DNA of 64,000 nucleotides from Fen-1364 sp049515135 (GCA_049515135.1 JBEKUJ010000016.1:1-64000), one strand, 5' to 3'; numbered from the stretch's first letter, positions 1 to 8,680 are shown. The notes: generated by a model not told the origin, from the letters alone. Made by a program: numbers and translations.

Positions 1-104
1 CGCATGCCGGATGAGAGCTTCTCCATGTCCTTGTCCGCCTGGACGCCGTTGAAGAACAGCTGGCGGTCGGTGAAGAGAGCGCTCATGTTGTGATTGATGA
101 TCAT
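1..104 (-). CDS. Flagellin, N-terminal fragment (cut by window edge)
   Basis: Only the first 34 or so codons lie in the window. The reading begins MIINHNMSALFTDRQLFFNG and continues to a KLSSGMR segment, which is the conserved N-terminal coiled-coil start of bacterial flagellins, in the form seen in spirochaetal FlaB core proteins (known family feature). The start ATG at 104-102 is preceded on the minus strand by AAGGAGG, an ideal ribosome binding site. The product would be a core subunit of the periplasmic flagellar filament. It is transcribed away from the gene at 262, and the symbol is left blank because the paralogue cannot be told from this fragment. Confidence 0.85.
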   Translation of the reverse strand, partial: MIINHNMSALFTDRQLFFNGVQADKDMEKLSSGM

Positions 105-128
105 CGAATCCTCCTTGAACGTGACTGT

Positions 129-148
129 CCCGGACGTCCCTGTCCGGG
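129..148. other. Small hairpin in the flagellin 5' leader
   Basis: CCCGGAC (129-135) and GTCCGGG (142-148) form a perfect 7-bp stem with a 6-base loop between the divergent flagellin and the gene at 262. It lies about 25 bases upstream of the flagellin start and would be in its leader if transcription begins further up. Function unknown. The rest of 105-261 shows no clear sigma-28 or sigma-70 promoter to my eye. Confidence 0.35.
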
Positions 149-261
149 TCTCTCCCTTCAATGGTCGGAAGATTCTCAAGGCGCTTGAGAAAATCCACAC
201 CAGGGGCCGCGTTGAAAGAAACTGCCGAAACGGCTACTCTTGAAAGAGTTGGTGACCGGGG

Positions 262-2043
262 ATGCTGGAAAAAACGAAGCTTGAAGAGCTCTCACTGGCC
301 CTGCCGGAGAAGGAAAGAAAAGACCTTCTGGAGCGGATCACTCGGACGATAGAACGCACCGAGGGCGAAGAGGCATTTCCCGTAGAACTCAGGGAAGACG
401 AGCGGGAGAAGATCATCTCCCATGAAATGAAGGAAGCCAGCCTGTGGGTGCGCTTCCTGGTCTGGCTGCGGACTTTCCTGACCGGCAGGACCCGGAGAGA
501 AGTCTTCGTGGACATTCGTCTGCGGCAGCTCAAGTCCCATATTCAATCGGTGAATCCCGGACTCACGGGGTTCGAGACGAGGGACCTCACGCCGAAGCTC
601 GCGCGCAGGCTGTTCCAGCTGTACCAGTGCATCAGACCGCTTCTTCCCCTGTACCACGCGCTTGGCTCCGACAAGTCGTTTAAAGGTGAAGCCTTCTCCT
701 GGCTGGTCGAACGGCGGCTTGAGAATGCCAGGAGCCGGCTGGAGCAGTTCGTCTCACAGGAGGAGATGGAGGAGCTTTTCGCAAGCTCGGGCCAGACGGA
801 AGACATCAGGAAGAGGCTTTCCGCGCGGCTCAACGAATACATTCGCGGCATTCCGGAAAGCTTCCTCCTCCAGCTGGAGGAGCAGGCGAGGATGCATCTC
901 TATCTCGGCAAGCTTGTCTTCTTTCCCTTTGCTGGTCTGTTCAGATACTTCAACCACATCGTCGGGGACTCCGAGGACCAGGAGAGGAACCCGACCTTCG
1001 AGCACGCTCCCGCAATGCTGACGCTCGATCTGCTGGAAAAGCTGTCGTCCGCGTGCTCCCAGCTGCTCGGGCTGGCTCCTGACTATCCCTGCGCGGAAGA
1101 ACCGATTGCCTACTACTTCTTTGTCCGCTCGGGCCTCCGGCCCCTGGAGGAGAGCGACACAGCAAAAATCGATCAGGAGCTTGTTCGGGTGCGCGCCGAG
1201 ATTCATGCTCTCACCAGCGAGATCGAGGAGTTTGACAAGACGGTGCCTCTTCTTGACATCGTCCGGTATTTCAGGGCGGATCCATGGTACCACCTGGTGT
1301 CCGGCGTGCCGCAGCTCTACCTGCGGAGCCTGTACCTCTCCACTCTCAAGACGCGTCTCGCGGAGGAGCTCGAGCAGAGCCTCGGGACTGTCAAGGAGAA
1401 GGTCATCGGCAAGAAGATCCAGGAAGTGCTCAAAGGGGCCCGGCTGGCCGAGTTCTCCAACCTTCGGGAAATCACCGAGGAAGCGCTCCGCAAGGAGGGG
1501 TTTCCCTACCTTACCTGCGTGAGAAGCCTGACGCTCCTGTACAACTACCTGCTGCAGCAGTTCAAGGGAGTGGTACAGGAGGCTGCGCAGCTTCTTTCGG
1601 CCACCGTGCTGGCCAACAACCGCATCACCCAGAACCGTCTCACGCAGGCGGTGTCCAACCTGGAGGACCTCGAGGCTCGGATCATCCTGTTCGACCGTTC
1701 CCTGTCTCCCGTCGAAGAGGACGGAAAGCAGCTGGCTCGGTTTCGGTCCAACCTTGCCGCTGACCTGCTTTCCCAGAAAGGATATCGGTCATTCATCATC
1801 CAGAAGGACAGTGAAGGAAGAGACCTTATCGAGAAAGCCCGTGAATACCTGGCAGGCGTGCGGCGTATCCTGGAGGAGATCCGCCTGAGCACGTTCGATT
1901 CCACGCGGTCCATGCTCAAGACGCTGCACGTGTACCGGGGGAGAAATCAGACCCTTGGTCAGGTCCTTACCGTACGCTCGGAGGCCATAGGGACTTTCCT
2001 GCGCCTTCTGGATCAGCTGGTGGAAGTGGAAAAGGGCGACTGA
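262..2043 (+). CDS. Spirochaete-type cytoplasmic protein of unknown function (DUF5312-like)
   Basis: A 593-residue protein, strongly helical and charged, with a hydrophobic stretch near residues 60-70 (WVRFLVWLRTFL) and another near 215-230, but no signal peptide. Overall appearance and position next to flagellar genes fit a family I know only from spirochaetes (DUF5312); that assignment is from memory of the family's look and not from a search. No catalytic motif is visible. The ATG at 262 is preceded by GACCGGGG, a weak ribosome binding site. Its 3' end overlaps the convergent HIT gene by 31 bases. Confidence 0.7.
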   Translation: MLEKTKLEELSLALPEKERKDLLERITRTIERTEGEEAFPVELREDEREKIISHEMKEASLWVRFLVWLRTFLTGRTRREVFVDIRLRQLKSHIQSVNPGLTGFETRDLTPKLARRLFQLYQCIRPLLPLYHALGSDKSFKGEAFSWLVERRLENARSRLEQFVSQEEMEELFASSGQTEDIRKRLSARLNEYIRGIPESFLLQLEEQARMHLYLGKLVFFPFAGLFRYFNHIVGDSEDQERNPTFEHAPAMLTLDLLEKLSSACSQLLGLAPDYPCAEEPIAYYFFVRSGLRPLEESDTAKIDQELVRVRAEIHALTSEIEEFDKTVPLLDIVRYFRADPWYHLVSGVPQLYLRSLYLSTLKTRLAEELEQSLGTVKEKVIGKKIQEVLKGARLAEFSNLREITEEALRKEGFPYLTCVRSLTLLYNYLLQQFKGVVQEAAQLLSATVLANNRITQNRLTQAVSNLEDLEARIILFDRSLSPVEEDGKQLARFRSNLAADLLSQKGYRSFIIQKDSEGRDLIEKAREYLAGVRRILEEIRLSTFDSTRSMLKTLHVYRGRNQTLGQVLTVRSEAIGTFLRLLDQLVEVEKGD

Positions 2044-2522
2044 GCAACGAGCTCGCGGAGCCGCCTTGTCGTCTCCCGGGGGTCCTCCACAAGGACCCGC
2101 TTGCCTGCGATCAGGTCCGCAATTCCCGTTTCCCTGGGATACCGGGGGATGATATGCAGGTGCAGGTGATTGATCGACGCCCCTGCCGCCGGTCCCATGT
2201 TGAAGCCGATGTTGTATGCGTGGGGCGCGCAGGCGCGGTCCAGCAGGTCCAGCAGGGACCGTTGCAGGGCGGTAAGACGACCTTCCTCCTCCGCGGTGAG
2301 CTCCCGCACGTCTTCCACGTGGCGCAGGGGATAGACCAGGAGATGGCCGGGGTTGTACGGGTAGAGGTTGACTGATGCGATGAACAGATCATCCCTCCAG
2401 ATGCTCAGGTCTATGACATCGGGATTCCTGTCCCGCACCATGCAGAGGATGCACCCCGACGGGTGCTTCCCCTTGACATAGGCCATTTTCTCGAAGTTCA
2501 GAAAATACGAATGGTCCGCCAA
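2013..2522 (-). CDS. HIT family hydrolase (nucleotide-binding histidine triad protein)
   Basis: A 169-residue protein with the histidine triad HLHLHII near residue 118, inside SINHLHLHIIPRY, which binds the alpha-phosphate in nucleotide hydrolases and transferases of this superfamily. An N-terminal CILC pair (residues 24-27) is a likely zinc site as in Ap4A-phosphorylase-like HIT proteins. The segment NLYPYNPGHLLVYPLRH is the typical core strand. The likely substrate is a dinucleoside polyphosphate or adenosine-phosphate compound; specificity cannot be read from sequence. It lies just downstream of the SPFH-like gene on the same strand (4-base gap) and probably forms an operon with it. Confidence 0.88.
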   Translation of the reverse strand: MADHSYFLNFEKMAYVKGKHPSGCILCMVRDRNPDVIDLSIWRDDLFIASVNLYPYNPGHLLVYPLRHVEDVRELTAEEEGRLTALQRSLLDLLDRACAPHAYNIGFNMGPAAGASINHLHLHIIPRYPRETGIADLIAGKRVLVEDPRETTRRLRELVAQSPFSTSTS

Positions 2523-2526
2523 CGCG

Positions 2527-3420
2527 TTACTCCAGGCCGCCCAGTTTGTCCAGAAGGTCGAGGGTCTGGAGGTCCTTCGGCGTCAGCTTCTGGCTGGTTG
2601 CCAGGAAAAGAAACTTGACGAGGGCCGGATATTTCGCCAGGAGCTCGCCGTACCTGGTCAGGATGGCGATTGTCGTTTCCTGTTTCCGGGCGGCTGCGCT
2701 CTGAACGGCGTCCTCTGCAGCCTGCTGCGGCGCCAGCTGCGAAAGCGTTTTCTCCCGCGTATCCACGAGCCTCAAGTAGGCAGACCGGAGCTTTGCGTAC
2801 AGCTCGGCATCCGGCATTTTCAGGATCACCGGGGAAATGGACAGGAACTCGAGGCGGGGAAAACTTTCTGTCAGACCCCGGACAAGCGCCGCGCTGAAGG
2901 CGCTTGCGTCCACGGCCGGACTCGATGGATCCGGGGCCTGCGGCGCGCTGTCTGCCATGCCGAGGGCCAGCTCGGCCGCGCGCCTCTGGATGTCGCTGTT
3001 CATCTGGTCGTACCAGTCCCCGATGTTCTCCTGGCGCAGACCCTCATTGGCCACGAGCCCGGGCAGCGCATCGGGCCGGATGCGGTAGAGAGCGGAGAGC
3101 TTGATATCGACCGAGAAATCCGGATGTTCGGGCATGAGGGCGGCGTAGGTCTCACCAGACGGCAGAAGCGAACGCACATCAGCATCCGCTTTTTCCGTGC
3201 TCAGGACGATGCGGTAGAGCGTGAGGGCGCGTGGCACCAGCCGCTCCCAGCGCCATGTGAATCCGGAAGGGCTGATGACGGTCTTTTCGAATCCCCGCGA
3301 CGTCGTGAAAACAACAGCCCACGTATCGGGGCCAAGGGAAAGCTGGACCCAGCCGGCAAAAAAGCCGACGAGCACCAGCACCAGGAGCACAGCCGACGGA
3401 ATGTACCAGTAATTCCGCAT
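2527..3420 (-). CDS. SPFH/Band 7-like membrane-anchored protein
   Basis: A 297-residue protein with one N-terminal membrane segment (residues about 6-28, SAVLLVLVLVGFFAGWVQL) followed by a domain starting LGPDTWAVVFTTSRGFEKTVISPSGFTWRWERLVP, the strand pattern of stomatin/prohibitin-type (SPFH) domains, and a helical C-terminal part containing LRLVDTREKTLSQLAPQQAAEDAVQSAAARKQ. Such proteins form membrane-associated oligomers, often linked with proteases or membrane microdomains. No protease partner is adjacent here. Likely cotranscribed with the HIT gene downstream. The family assignment is by fold pattern, so moderate. Confidence 0.65.
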   Translation of the reverse strand: MRNYWYIPSAVLLVLVLVGFFAGWVQLSLGPDTWAVVFTTSRGFEKTVISPSGFTWRWERLVPRALTLYRIVLSTEKADADVRSLLPSGETYAALMPEHPDFSVDIKLSALYRIRPDALPGLVANEGLRQENIGDWYDQMNSDIQRRAAELALGMADSAPQAPDPSSPAVDASAFSAALVRGLTESFPRLEFLSISPVILKMPDAELYAKLRSAYLRLVDTREKTLSQLAPQQAAEDAVQSAAARKQETTIAILTRYGELLAKYPALVKFLFLATSQKLTPKDLQTLDLLDKLGGLE

Positions 3421-3510
3421 GACTCTTTCTTCGTCCGTCCCCGCAGGGCCGCCAGAGCGACCACGGGCGCGCTGGCGCTTCAGTTGAACGTGAACTATAG
3501 TGTAACCCGG

Positions 3511-3846
3511 ATGAAAGAATATCCTTTCCTCACTCGCCTGTCCAGTTTCACGGGGACAGCGGTCGTTTTCTTCCTCCTTCTCTCCGTGCTTCTATTTTTC
3601 TTTTACATCCTTGGCAACTACCAGGACTTCCTCGACTCAACGCAGCTTTTTCTCCTGTCACTCCTGAGGCTGACTCTTTCCCTCGAGCTTGCAAACGGGG
3701 CGTACCTCGCGTTTTTCCTTGTCCGACGGAGCGTGCATGAGCACCGTCCCTTTGTCCTTCGCTGGGTGCTCCTTGCGTTCTGCATGACCGGCTCGGGGGC
3801 GCTGCTCCTGGTTCTGCAGTACATCCGCGCGTGGCTGCACGCCTGA
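3511..3846 (+). CDS. Small integral membrane protein, unknown function
   Basis: A 111-residue protein starting MKEYPFLTRLSS with three hydrophobic segments, roughly residues 14-34 (TAVVFFLLLSVLLFFFYIL), 43-68 and 78-106. The ATG at 3511 was chosen because the reading frame upstream runs antisense through the SPFH gene. The ribosome binding site is poor. I do not recognise a family. It slightly precedes and is near the start of the alcohol dehydrogenase gene, so the two may share a transcript. Confidence 0.6.
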   Translation: MKEYPFLTRLSSFTGTAVVFFLLLSVLLFFFYILGNYQDFLDSTQLFLLSLLRLTLSLELANGAYLAFFLVRRSVHEHRPFVLRWVLLAFCMTGSGALLLVLQYIRAWLHA

Positions 3847-3866
3847 AAAACCGCTATACTCCGCTC

Positions 3867-5039
3867 ATGCCCGGGTTCATGGTTGAGTTTCCTGCTTCAA
3901 TCCATTTCGGTGCCGGTTCCCTTGAAAGGCTCGGCGAGGTCGCCGCGAAGAACGGGCCGCGCGCGCTTCTGCTGAGCGGAGCACGATGGCTGGCCTCTTC
4001 CGGCTGGATGACGGACATCAGCAGGCTCCTCTCCGGGCTGGATCTCCAGGTCCTTGCGTGCGCCGAAGGGGAACCTTCCACCGAGTCTCTGGCATCATCT
4101 CTGGAAATGGCCCAAGGCTTCTCCCCCTCGGTGATTCTTGCAATCGGCGGCGGATCTGTGCTGGACACCGCCAAGGCGCTTTCTGCTCTCCTGCAGCACG
4201 GGGGACCTGCACAGAGGTTCCTCGAGGGAGTGGCCGGATCGGTCGAGGTGCCAGGACCGGGCGTTCCCTGGATCGCGGTGCCGACGACCGCAGGCACCGG
4301 GGCGGAGGCGACAAAGAACGCAGTCATACGGGCGACGGATCTCGGCGTCAAACGGAGCATGCGTTCCGCGTACCTGATTGCGCGCGCAGTGATCGTTGAT
4401 CCAAGGCTGACCTGCTCACTCCCGCCGAGAGTGACGGGGATTTCGGGCCTGGATGCGCTGACGCAGCTTGTGGAGGCTTATGTCACCCTAAAATCCAATC
4501 CCTTCGTCCGGTCCCTGATCCATGGCGCATTCGGCCCCATGATTACCGCACTCGAGCGCCTCGTCCGGGAACCGCAGGATATCGAAATGCGGTCCGCGGC
4601 CAGCTACGGGGCGCTGATCTCCGGAATTGCGCTGGCGAACGCAGGGCTGGGCGCAGCTCACGGCTTTGCTGCCGCCCTGGGAGGCATGTTCGGGGTGCCC
4701 CACGGGCTTGCGTGCGCTGTCTCTCTTCCGCATGTGCTGGACGCGAATGCGGACGTGATACGGGAGCCGGTGGCCAGGCTTGCGAGTGCGATTCACGGCC
4801 GGCGGGGACCGGCCGCGGATCCCGTCCGTTGGCTGGCTGACAAGGTGCGCGAGATCCTGAAGGGATTCGGGCTGCCGCCGGACCTGAGGGATTTCAACAT
4901 TCCTGCCGAAAGAATCACTGAGATCGCGGAGAAATCATCGGGATCGAGCATGAACGGAAACCCCAAGCAGCTGAGCCTTGCAGAACGGGAGAGACTCCTG
5001 GCGAAGATAATCCGGGCAACGGAGACTTCGGGATCATGA
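3867..5039 (+). CDS. Iron-containing alcohol dehydrogenase family protein
   Basis: A 390-residue group III (iron-type) dehydrogenase. It has the NAD(P)-binding AIGGGSVLDTAKAL motif (residues 92-105) and PTTAGTGAEAT (139-149). Metal ligands in this family are Asp-His-His-His; here Asp196, His265 and His279 are visible (SGLDALTQ, AAHGFAAAL, VPHGLACAV) but the second ligand position holds Gln200. The family oxidises or reduces small alcohols and aldehydes, and the real substrate is unknown. The start at 3867 was preferred over the in-frame GTG at 3831 because it matches the usual family N-terminus (MVEFPASIHFGAG follows). Its stop overlaps the chorismate mutase start by 4 bases. Confidence 0.9.
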   Translation: MPGFMVEFPASIHFGAGSLERLGEVAAKNGPRALLLSGARWLASSGWMTDISRLLSGLDLQVLACAEGEPSTESLASSLEMAQGFSPSVILAIGGGSVLDTAKALSALLQHGGPAQRFLEGVAGSVEVPGPGVPWIAVPTTAGTGAEATKNAVIRATDLGVKRSMRSAYLIARAVIVDPRLTCSLPPRVTGISGLDALTQLVEAYVTLKSNPFVRSLIHGAFGPMITALERLVREPQDIEMRSAASYGALISGIALANAGLGAAHGFAAALGGMFGVPHGLACAVSLPHVLDANADVIREPVARLASAIHGRRGPAADPVRWLADKVREILKGFGLPPDLRDFNIPAERITEIAEKSSGSSMNGNPKQLSLAERERLLAKIIRATETSGS

Positions 5040-5404
5040 CGAAGGCGGTCCGGGGCGCAATCCAGGTTGGAGAGAACGAACGCCGGGCAATCCACGAGGC
5101 GGCTCTGAGGCTTACCGGGGAAATACTGAAGGTCAATGGCATCAGTCCGCAGGAGATCATCAGCATCATATTCTCATTGACCGGCGACCTGGATGCGGGA
5201 AACCCCGCAACGGGCCTGCGCGAGGCGGGGTTTGTCGAGACCCCGCTTTTCTGCGCCCAGGAGGCCAGGATTGACGGCGGCATGCCGCGCGTCATTCGAG
5301 CCCTCGTCACCTTCGAGGCAAGGAAGCGACGCACAGGGGTCGCGGTCTACCTTGACGGGGCGGAGGCGCTTCGTCCGGACATCGCCTCGGAGAGACACTG
5401 GTGA
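5036..5404 (+). CDS. aroH: Monofunctional chorismate mutase, AroH type
   Basis: A 122-residue protein of the trimeric AroH fold, converting chorismate to prephenate on the way to phenylalanine and tyrosine. Recognisable segments are RGAIQVGENERRAIHEA near the N-terminus, FSLTGDLDAGNPATGLRE in the middle, and the end of the fold at RVIRALVTFEA. Length matches AroH (about 120 residues). It is joined to both neighbours by four-base overlaps (ATGA at 5036, GTGA at 5401), so it is translated in one operon with the dehydrogenase and glycogen synthase although the three enzymes do not share a pathway. Confidence 0.9.
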   Translation: MTKAVRGAIQVGENERRAIHEAALRLTGEILKVNGISPQEIISIIFSLTGDLDAGNPATGLREAGFVETPLFCAQEARIDGGMPRVIRALVTFEARKRRTGVAVYLDGAEALRPDIASERHW

Positions 5405-6969
5405 CCCTTCCTGAGAGCGTGTGGCACGTGTCACGGGAGTACGCCGGCATGGCGGAGGCGGGCGGAGTCAAGGACGTGGTCCGAGGCCTGGCCGACGCGC
5501 TGGTGCGCAGTGGCGTGCATACCACGGTGGTCCTGCCGCTGTACGGGTTTCTGCGCCGGCACGGGGACCTCGGCAGACCAGTGGCCTCATTCACTGCGTC
5601 CCTTCCTGACCAGGACAGGGGAAATCAACTCTTCGAGGAGCGTGTCCAGGTCTTTCAATCGGAGGCGCAGGGCGTGCGGCTCCTGTTGGTGGAGACGCCC
5701 AGATACTCCGCCCTGCGCGACGTGTACACCTACACCGCCCAGGACGAAGCGGAGAACCGCTGGCGCCGCAAGAGCACCGGGCACTGGGACTCCCATCAGC
5801 TCAACCTTCTGCTTCAGCTTGCCGCGCTGGAGACGGCGGCCCGCATTGCGCAGGCTCCCGTGCTTTTCCATTGCCACGACGGCCATACAGCCTTTCTTCC
5901 GGCTCTCATGCGAGAATCGCCGGCATATACGGAGCGCTTCGCGTCTTCGGCTGCCGTTGTGACGATTCACAACGCAGGCAAGGGCTACCATCAGGAAGTG
6001 TGGTCACTCGAGTTCGCTGCCCTCCTGACCGGGCTGCAGCGGTCCGTGCTTCACAAGGGGTTGCTCGGCGGCGCGATAGATCCGCTCCTGCTGGCCGGCT
6101 CATATTCGCTGCTCTGCACGGTTTCGGAGCAGTATGCGCGGGAGCTGCTTGCGGAAAAAGACGACGAGGTGAGCGGCGGCCTTGGGAAGGCCTGCCGAGA
6201 GCGCGGGATCCCGCTTTCCGGGATCACCAACGGCATAAGTCCGGCGTCCTGGGATCCGCGTTTCCCGGAGGATTCGGGACTTCCCTTCAGGTTCGATCCC
6301 TCAGGAGGAGACCTGGAAGGCAAGAGACAATGCCGCCGGAAACTCGAGGCCAGTCTCGGCCTCCCCGCAGGGCCCGGTGGAGAACGGCCTCCTCTGTATG
6401 CGTTTGTCGGACGTCTCACTGAGCAGAAAGGCGTTGATATCCTTTTCAAGTCGCTTCAGGAAATGCTCTCAGCGGAGGAAAACCCGCTCTTCGTCGTTCT
6501 GGGATCCGGAGAGAAGCAAAGGGAGGACATGTTCTCGTGGCTTGCGGCCCAGGCCTCGCCTCGCGGAAGGCTCTGTTTCATTCCCCGCTATGACCCGCAG
6601 CTCGCGAAGCTCATCTATGCCGCAAGCGATTTCTTTCTCATACCATCCGAATACGAGCCCTGCGGTTTGACGGACTTCATCTCCCAGATCCTTGGCAGCA
6701 TCCCGATCGTCCATCGGGTGGGTGGGCTTGTAAAAGTGCGGGACGGGGAAACAGGGTTCTCCTACGACGAGCAATCCCCGGCAGCGTTTTCCGCGGTTCT
6801 GCGAAAGACAGCCCGCCTGTTCGCGTCCGATCCGTCGATGCTGGAGGGAATCCGAAGGAGGGCGTTTTCCGAGATATTCTCCCGCCACACATGGGACCGG
6901 GTGCTGGAGGACGGCTACCTGCCGCTCTATCGGAAGGCCGTTGAGGGAACATGGCAGACACGGAAGTGA
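5401..6969 (+). CDS. glgA: Glycogen (starch) synthase, GT5 family
   Basis: A 522-residue ADP-glucose-type glycosyltransferase that extends alpha-1,4-glucan chains. The N-terminal motif is EYAGMAEAGGVKDVVRGLAD, a variant of the canonical KTGGLADV sugar-nucleotide binding motif. The C-terminal Rossmann domain has FVGRLTEQKGVDILFKSL and the EYEPCGLTDFISQILGSIP catalytic segment, equivalent to the E-x-C-G-L loop of GlgA. Starts with GTG overlapping the chorismate mutase stop. The variant first motif is the form I associate with spirochaetal glycogen synthases. Its 3' end overlaps map by 19 bases. Confidence 0.9.
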   Translation: MTLPESVWHVSREYAGMAEAGGVKDVVRGLADALVRSGVHTTVVLPLYGFLRRHGDLGRPVASFTASLPDQDRGNQLFEERVQVFQSEAQGVRLLLVETPRYSALRDVYTYTAQDEAENRWRRKSTGHWDSHQLNLLLQLAALETAARIAQAPVLFHCHDGHTAFLPALMRESPAYTERFASSAAVVTIHNAGKGYHQEVWSLEFAALLTGLQRSVLHKGLLGGAIDPLLLAGSYSLLCTVSEQYARELLAEKDDEVSGGLGKACRERGIPLSGITNGISPASWDPRFPEDSGLPFRFDPSGGDLEGKRQCRRKLEASLGLPAGPGGERPPLYAFVGRLTEQKGVDILFKSLQEMLSAEENPLFVVLGSGEKQREDMFSWLAAQASPRGRLCFIPRYDPQLAKLIYAASDFFLIPSEYEPCGLTDFISQILGSIPIVHRVGGLVKVRDGETGFSYDEQSPAAFSAVLRKTARLFASDPSMLEGIRRRAFSEIFSRHTWDRVLEDGYLPLYRKAVEGTWQTRK

Positions 6970-7754
6970 GCCTGAAAACTTCCATCGACGTCGCGCGCAT
7001 CCGCCGCGCCTGCCGCGTTGCAGAGGATTGCCTTCGCTTTCTCTCAGGCCATGTCCATCCCGGTGTGACAACGGCGGAGCTTGACCGGCTGGCGGCCCGT
7101 TTCCTGCCGAAGCACAACGCGGCGCCCGCGCTGCGGGGGTACAGGGGCTTTCCCGGCTGCATCTGCACGTCAGTGAACAACGTGGCAGCCCATGGAATTC
7201 CTTCCAACAGGACGCTGGAGGAAGGAGACCTGCTCTCCCTGGACATAACCGTCAGCGTGGATGGGTGGTTCGGGGACGCCGCCTGGAGCTTCATCGTCGG
7301 GAAGGGAAGCCCTGACAGTCGGCGGCTTCTGCGCGCAGCCTGGAGGGCCACCCTTTCCGGGATACAGGCGGCCCGGGCGGGAAACCATATCGGCGACATC
7401 GGTGCAGCCATTCAGAAGGTCGCCAGGGAGTTCGGCTGTTCTGTCATCGAGGATTATGTGGGCCACGGGATCGGCCGCGCCATGCATGAGGACCCGATGG
7501 TGCTCAACTTCGGCGCCGCCGACACAGGGATGAGGATCGTGCCCGGGATGGTTTTCACCGTGGAGCCCATGCTCAACCTCGGCGGCAGGGAAGTCCACAT
7601 CACGGAGGACGGCTGGACCCTGGTCACGAGCGACGGCAGCCTCTCCGCGCAGTTCGAGCACACCGTTGCCGTGTTTCGGGATTACACGGAGGTGCTCACA
7701 TACTCGCGCGGCGACATCTTCGAAGTCGTTGATTTTCCCCCTTCTCTCGCGTGA
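6951..7754 (+). CDS. map: Methionine aminopeptidase, type I
   Basis: A 267-residue metalloprotease that removes the initiator methionine from nascent proteins. The five metal ligands are visible in order: Asp in LDITV, Asp in FGDAAW, His in GHGIGRAMHEDP, Glu in FTVEPML and Glu in QFEHTVAV; the substrate-binding His lies in NNVAAHGIP. There is no N-terminal zinc-finger extension, so this is the short type Ia form. It is last in the run starting at 3867. A short GCGCG/CGCGC hairpin follows at about 7776-7792 without a T-run. Confidence 0.95.
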   Translation: MADTEVSLKTSIDVARIRRACRVAEDCLRFLSGHVHPGVTTAELDRLAARFLPKHNAAPALRGYRGFPGCICTSVNNVAAHGIPSNRTLEEGDLLSLDITVSVDGWFGDAAWSFIVGKGSPDSRRLLRAAWRATLSGIQAARAGNHIGDIGAAIQKVAREFGCSVIEDYVGHGIGRAMHEDPMVLNFGAADTGMRIVPGMVFTVEPMLNLGGREVHITEDGWTLVTSDGSLSAQFEHTVAVFRDYTEVLTYSRGDIFEVVDFPPSLA

Positions 7755-7784
7755 ACGGAACCAAACGGCCGCGCCTGCGCGTTT

Positions 7785-8348
7785 TCACGCGCCCGGGGAT
7801 AGGTCGGTGACGCCGCTGATCATGAACGCGGCCGCCTTTGTTTTTCCGATCTCAGCGCTCCAGGTCTCCGTTGTGAAAGACCGAACATTCCTCAATTCCG
7901 TTGTCGTGGTCCCAATCATCGCGCCAGTTCCGCTGAAAAGATCAATCGCGATTCTGACCGAAACAAAACGTTCGCCGCAGTTGTTTCGAAACTCTCCCGA
8001 AATCTTGTCTCCACCGGTTCTGAGGGAATGCCTTCCTCCGATATCGGAATTGTTTTCGACCCTTACTATCTGCAGTCGTGGCGGAATCGTTATCCTGATC
8101 ATGCTGTGGCCGCACGAAAGTCGTTCATGGATCCTGACGTAGAAGCGTTCGTATGGTTGACTATTCCAATCGCGAGGAGCGTCACCGCCTGACCACTGAT
8201 AGGGATCGGAATCCCAAAGGAGGCCCCGGGAAAACTCCTTCGGTTCAGTCGGGCATTCGGCGCACCGAACGTTCCACGAATCACCTGAGCTCCTGAGTTT
8301 TTCGATTCTCTCGCGGATTCGTTTCTGCTCCTCGCTCAATTCCGCCAT
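7785..8348 (-). CDS. FxLYD-like domain protein, unknown function
   Basis: A 187-residue protein without signal peptide or membrane segment. The first 25 residues are helical and charged (ELSEEQKRIRERIEKLR); a mid region has cysteines (residues about 29-32, CAEC, and one near 80) that could bind metal; the C-terminal half contains ISGEFRNNCGERFVSVRIAIDLFSGTGAMIGTTTTELRNV, the pattern of FxLYD/DUF3426-type beta-sandwich domains. The ATG at 8348 has AAGGGGGAAG upstream. It faces map tail to tail and may be an accessory gene beside the tRNA integration hotspot; that is inference. Confidence 0.6.
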   Translation of the reverse strand: MAELSEEQKRIRERIEKLRSSGDSWNVRCAECPTEPKEFSRGLLWDSDPYQWSGGDAPRDWNSQPYERFYVRIHERLSCGHSMIRITIPPRLQIVRVENNSDIGGRHSLRTGGDKISGEFRNNCGERFVSVRIAIDLFSGTGAMIGTTTTELRNVRSFTTETWSAEIGKTKAAAFMISGVTDLSPGA

Positions 8349-8506
8349 GACTTCCCCCTTGAACCTTTCAGGATCGCGATCATGTTACCTCGCCGGCCTC
8401 CAAAATGCAAAAGGATCAGCAGGTTCCCCTCGTCACCACGAGAAACGGGTACGCTTGCGTCGGCTGTCTCGGAAACATCGAAACGCGCGGGAAAAAGGCG
8501 AACGCG

Positions 8507-8535
8507 TTGACACCTGCAAACCCGCGTGGTAAAAC
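8507..8535 (+). promoter_or_regulatory. Likely sigma-70 promoter for tRNA-Thr
   Basis: TTGACA at 8507-8512 and TAAAAC at 8530-8535 are separated by 17 bases. Transcription would start near 8542, about 65 bases before tRNA-Thr at 8608. The -35 is perfect, the -10 is moderate. Nothing else was seen in 8349-8607. Confidence 0.5.
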
Positions 8536-8607
8536 AACTTTCGACAGCATATCGAATTGTGGGGCCTGATAACTGTTCATGATAATTCCTTATGCTGTAA
8601 AGAAATT

Positions 8608-8680
8608 GCCACCTTAGCTCAACTGGCAGAGCACGTGATTTGTAATCTCGAGGTTCTCGGTTCAAGTCCGAGAGGTGGCT
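8608..8680 (+). tRNA. tRNA-Thr (anticodon TGT)
   Basis: A 73-nt tRNA gene without encoded CCA. Acceptor GCCACCT pairs with AGGTGGC, followed by discriminator T. D arm GCTC/GAGC, anticodon loop TTTGTAA giving TGT (reads ACA), variable loop AGGTT, T arm CTCGG-TTCAAGT-CCGAG. The anticodon stem CGTGA/TCTCG has one T-T mismatch at positions 29:41. The 3' 42 bases are the left attachment site of the integrated element, which therefore restores an intact tRNA at its left end. Confidence 0.95.
8639..8680 (+). repeat. attL core, 42-bp direct repeat (tRNA-Thr 3' end)
   Basis: Runs from TTTGTAATCTCGAGG in the anticodon loop to the last base of the tRNA. It is identical over all 42 bases to 25811-25852, with different bases on both sides (A versus T before, G versus A after). 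Crossover probably lies in the near-palindromic AATCTCGAGGTT part. Confidence 0.95.
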
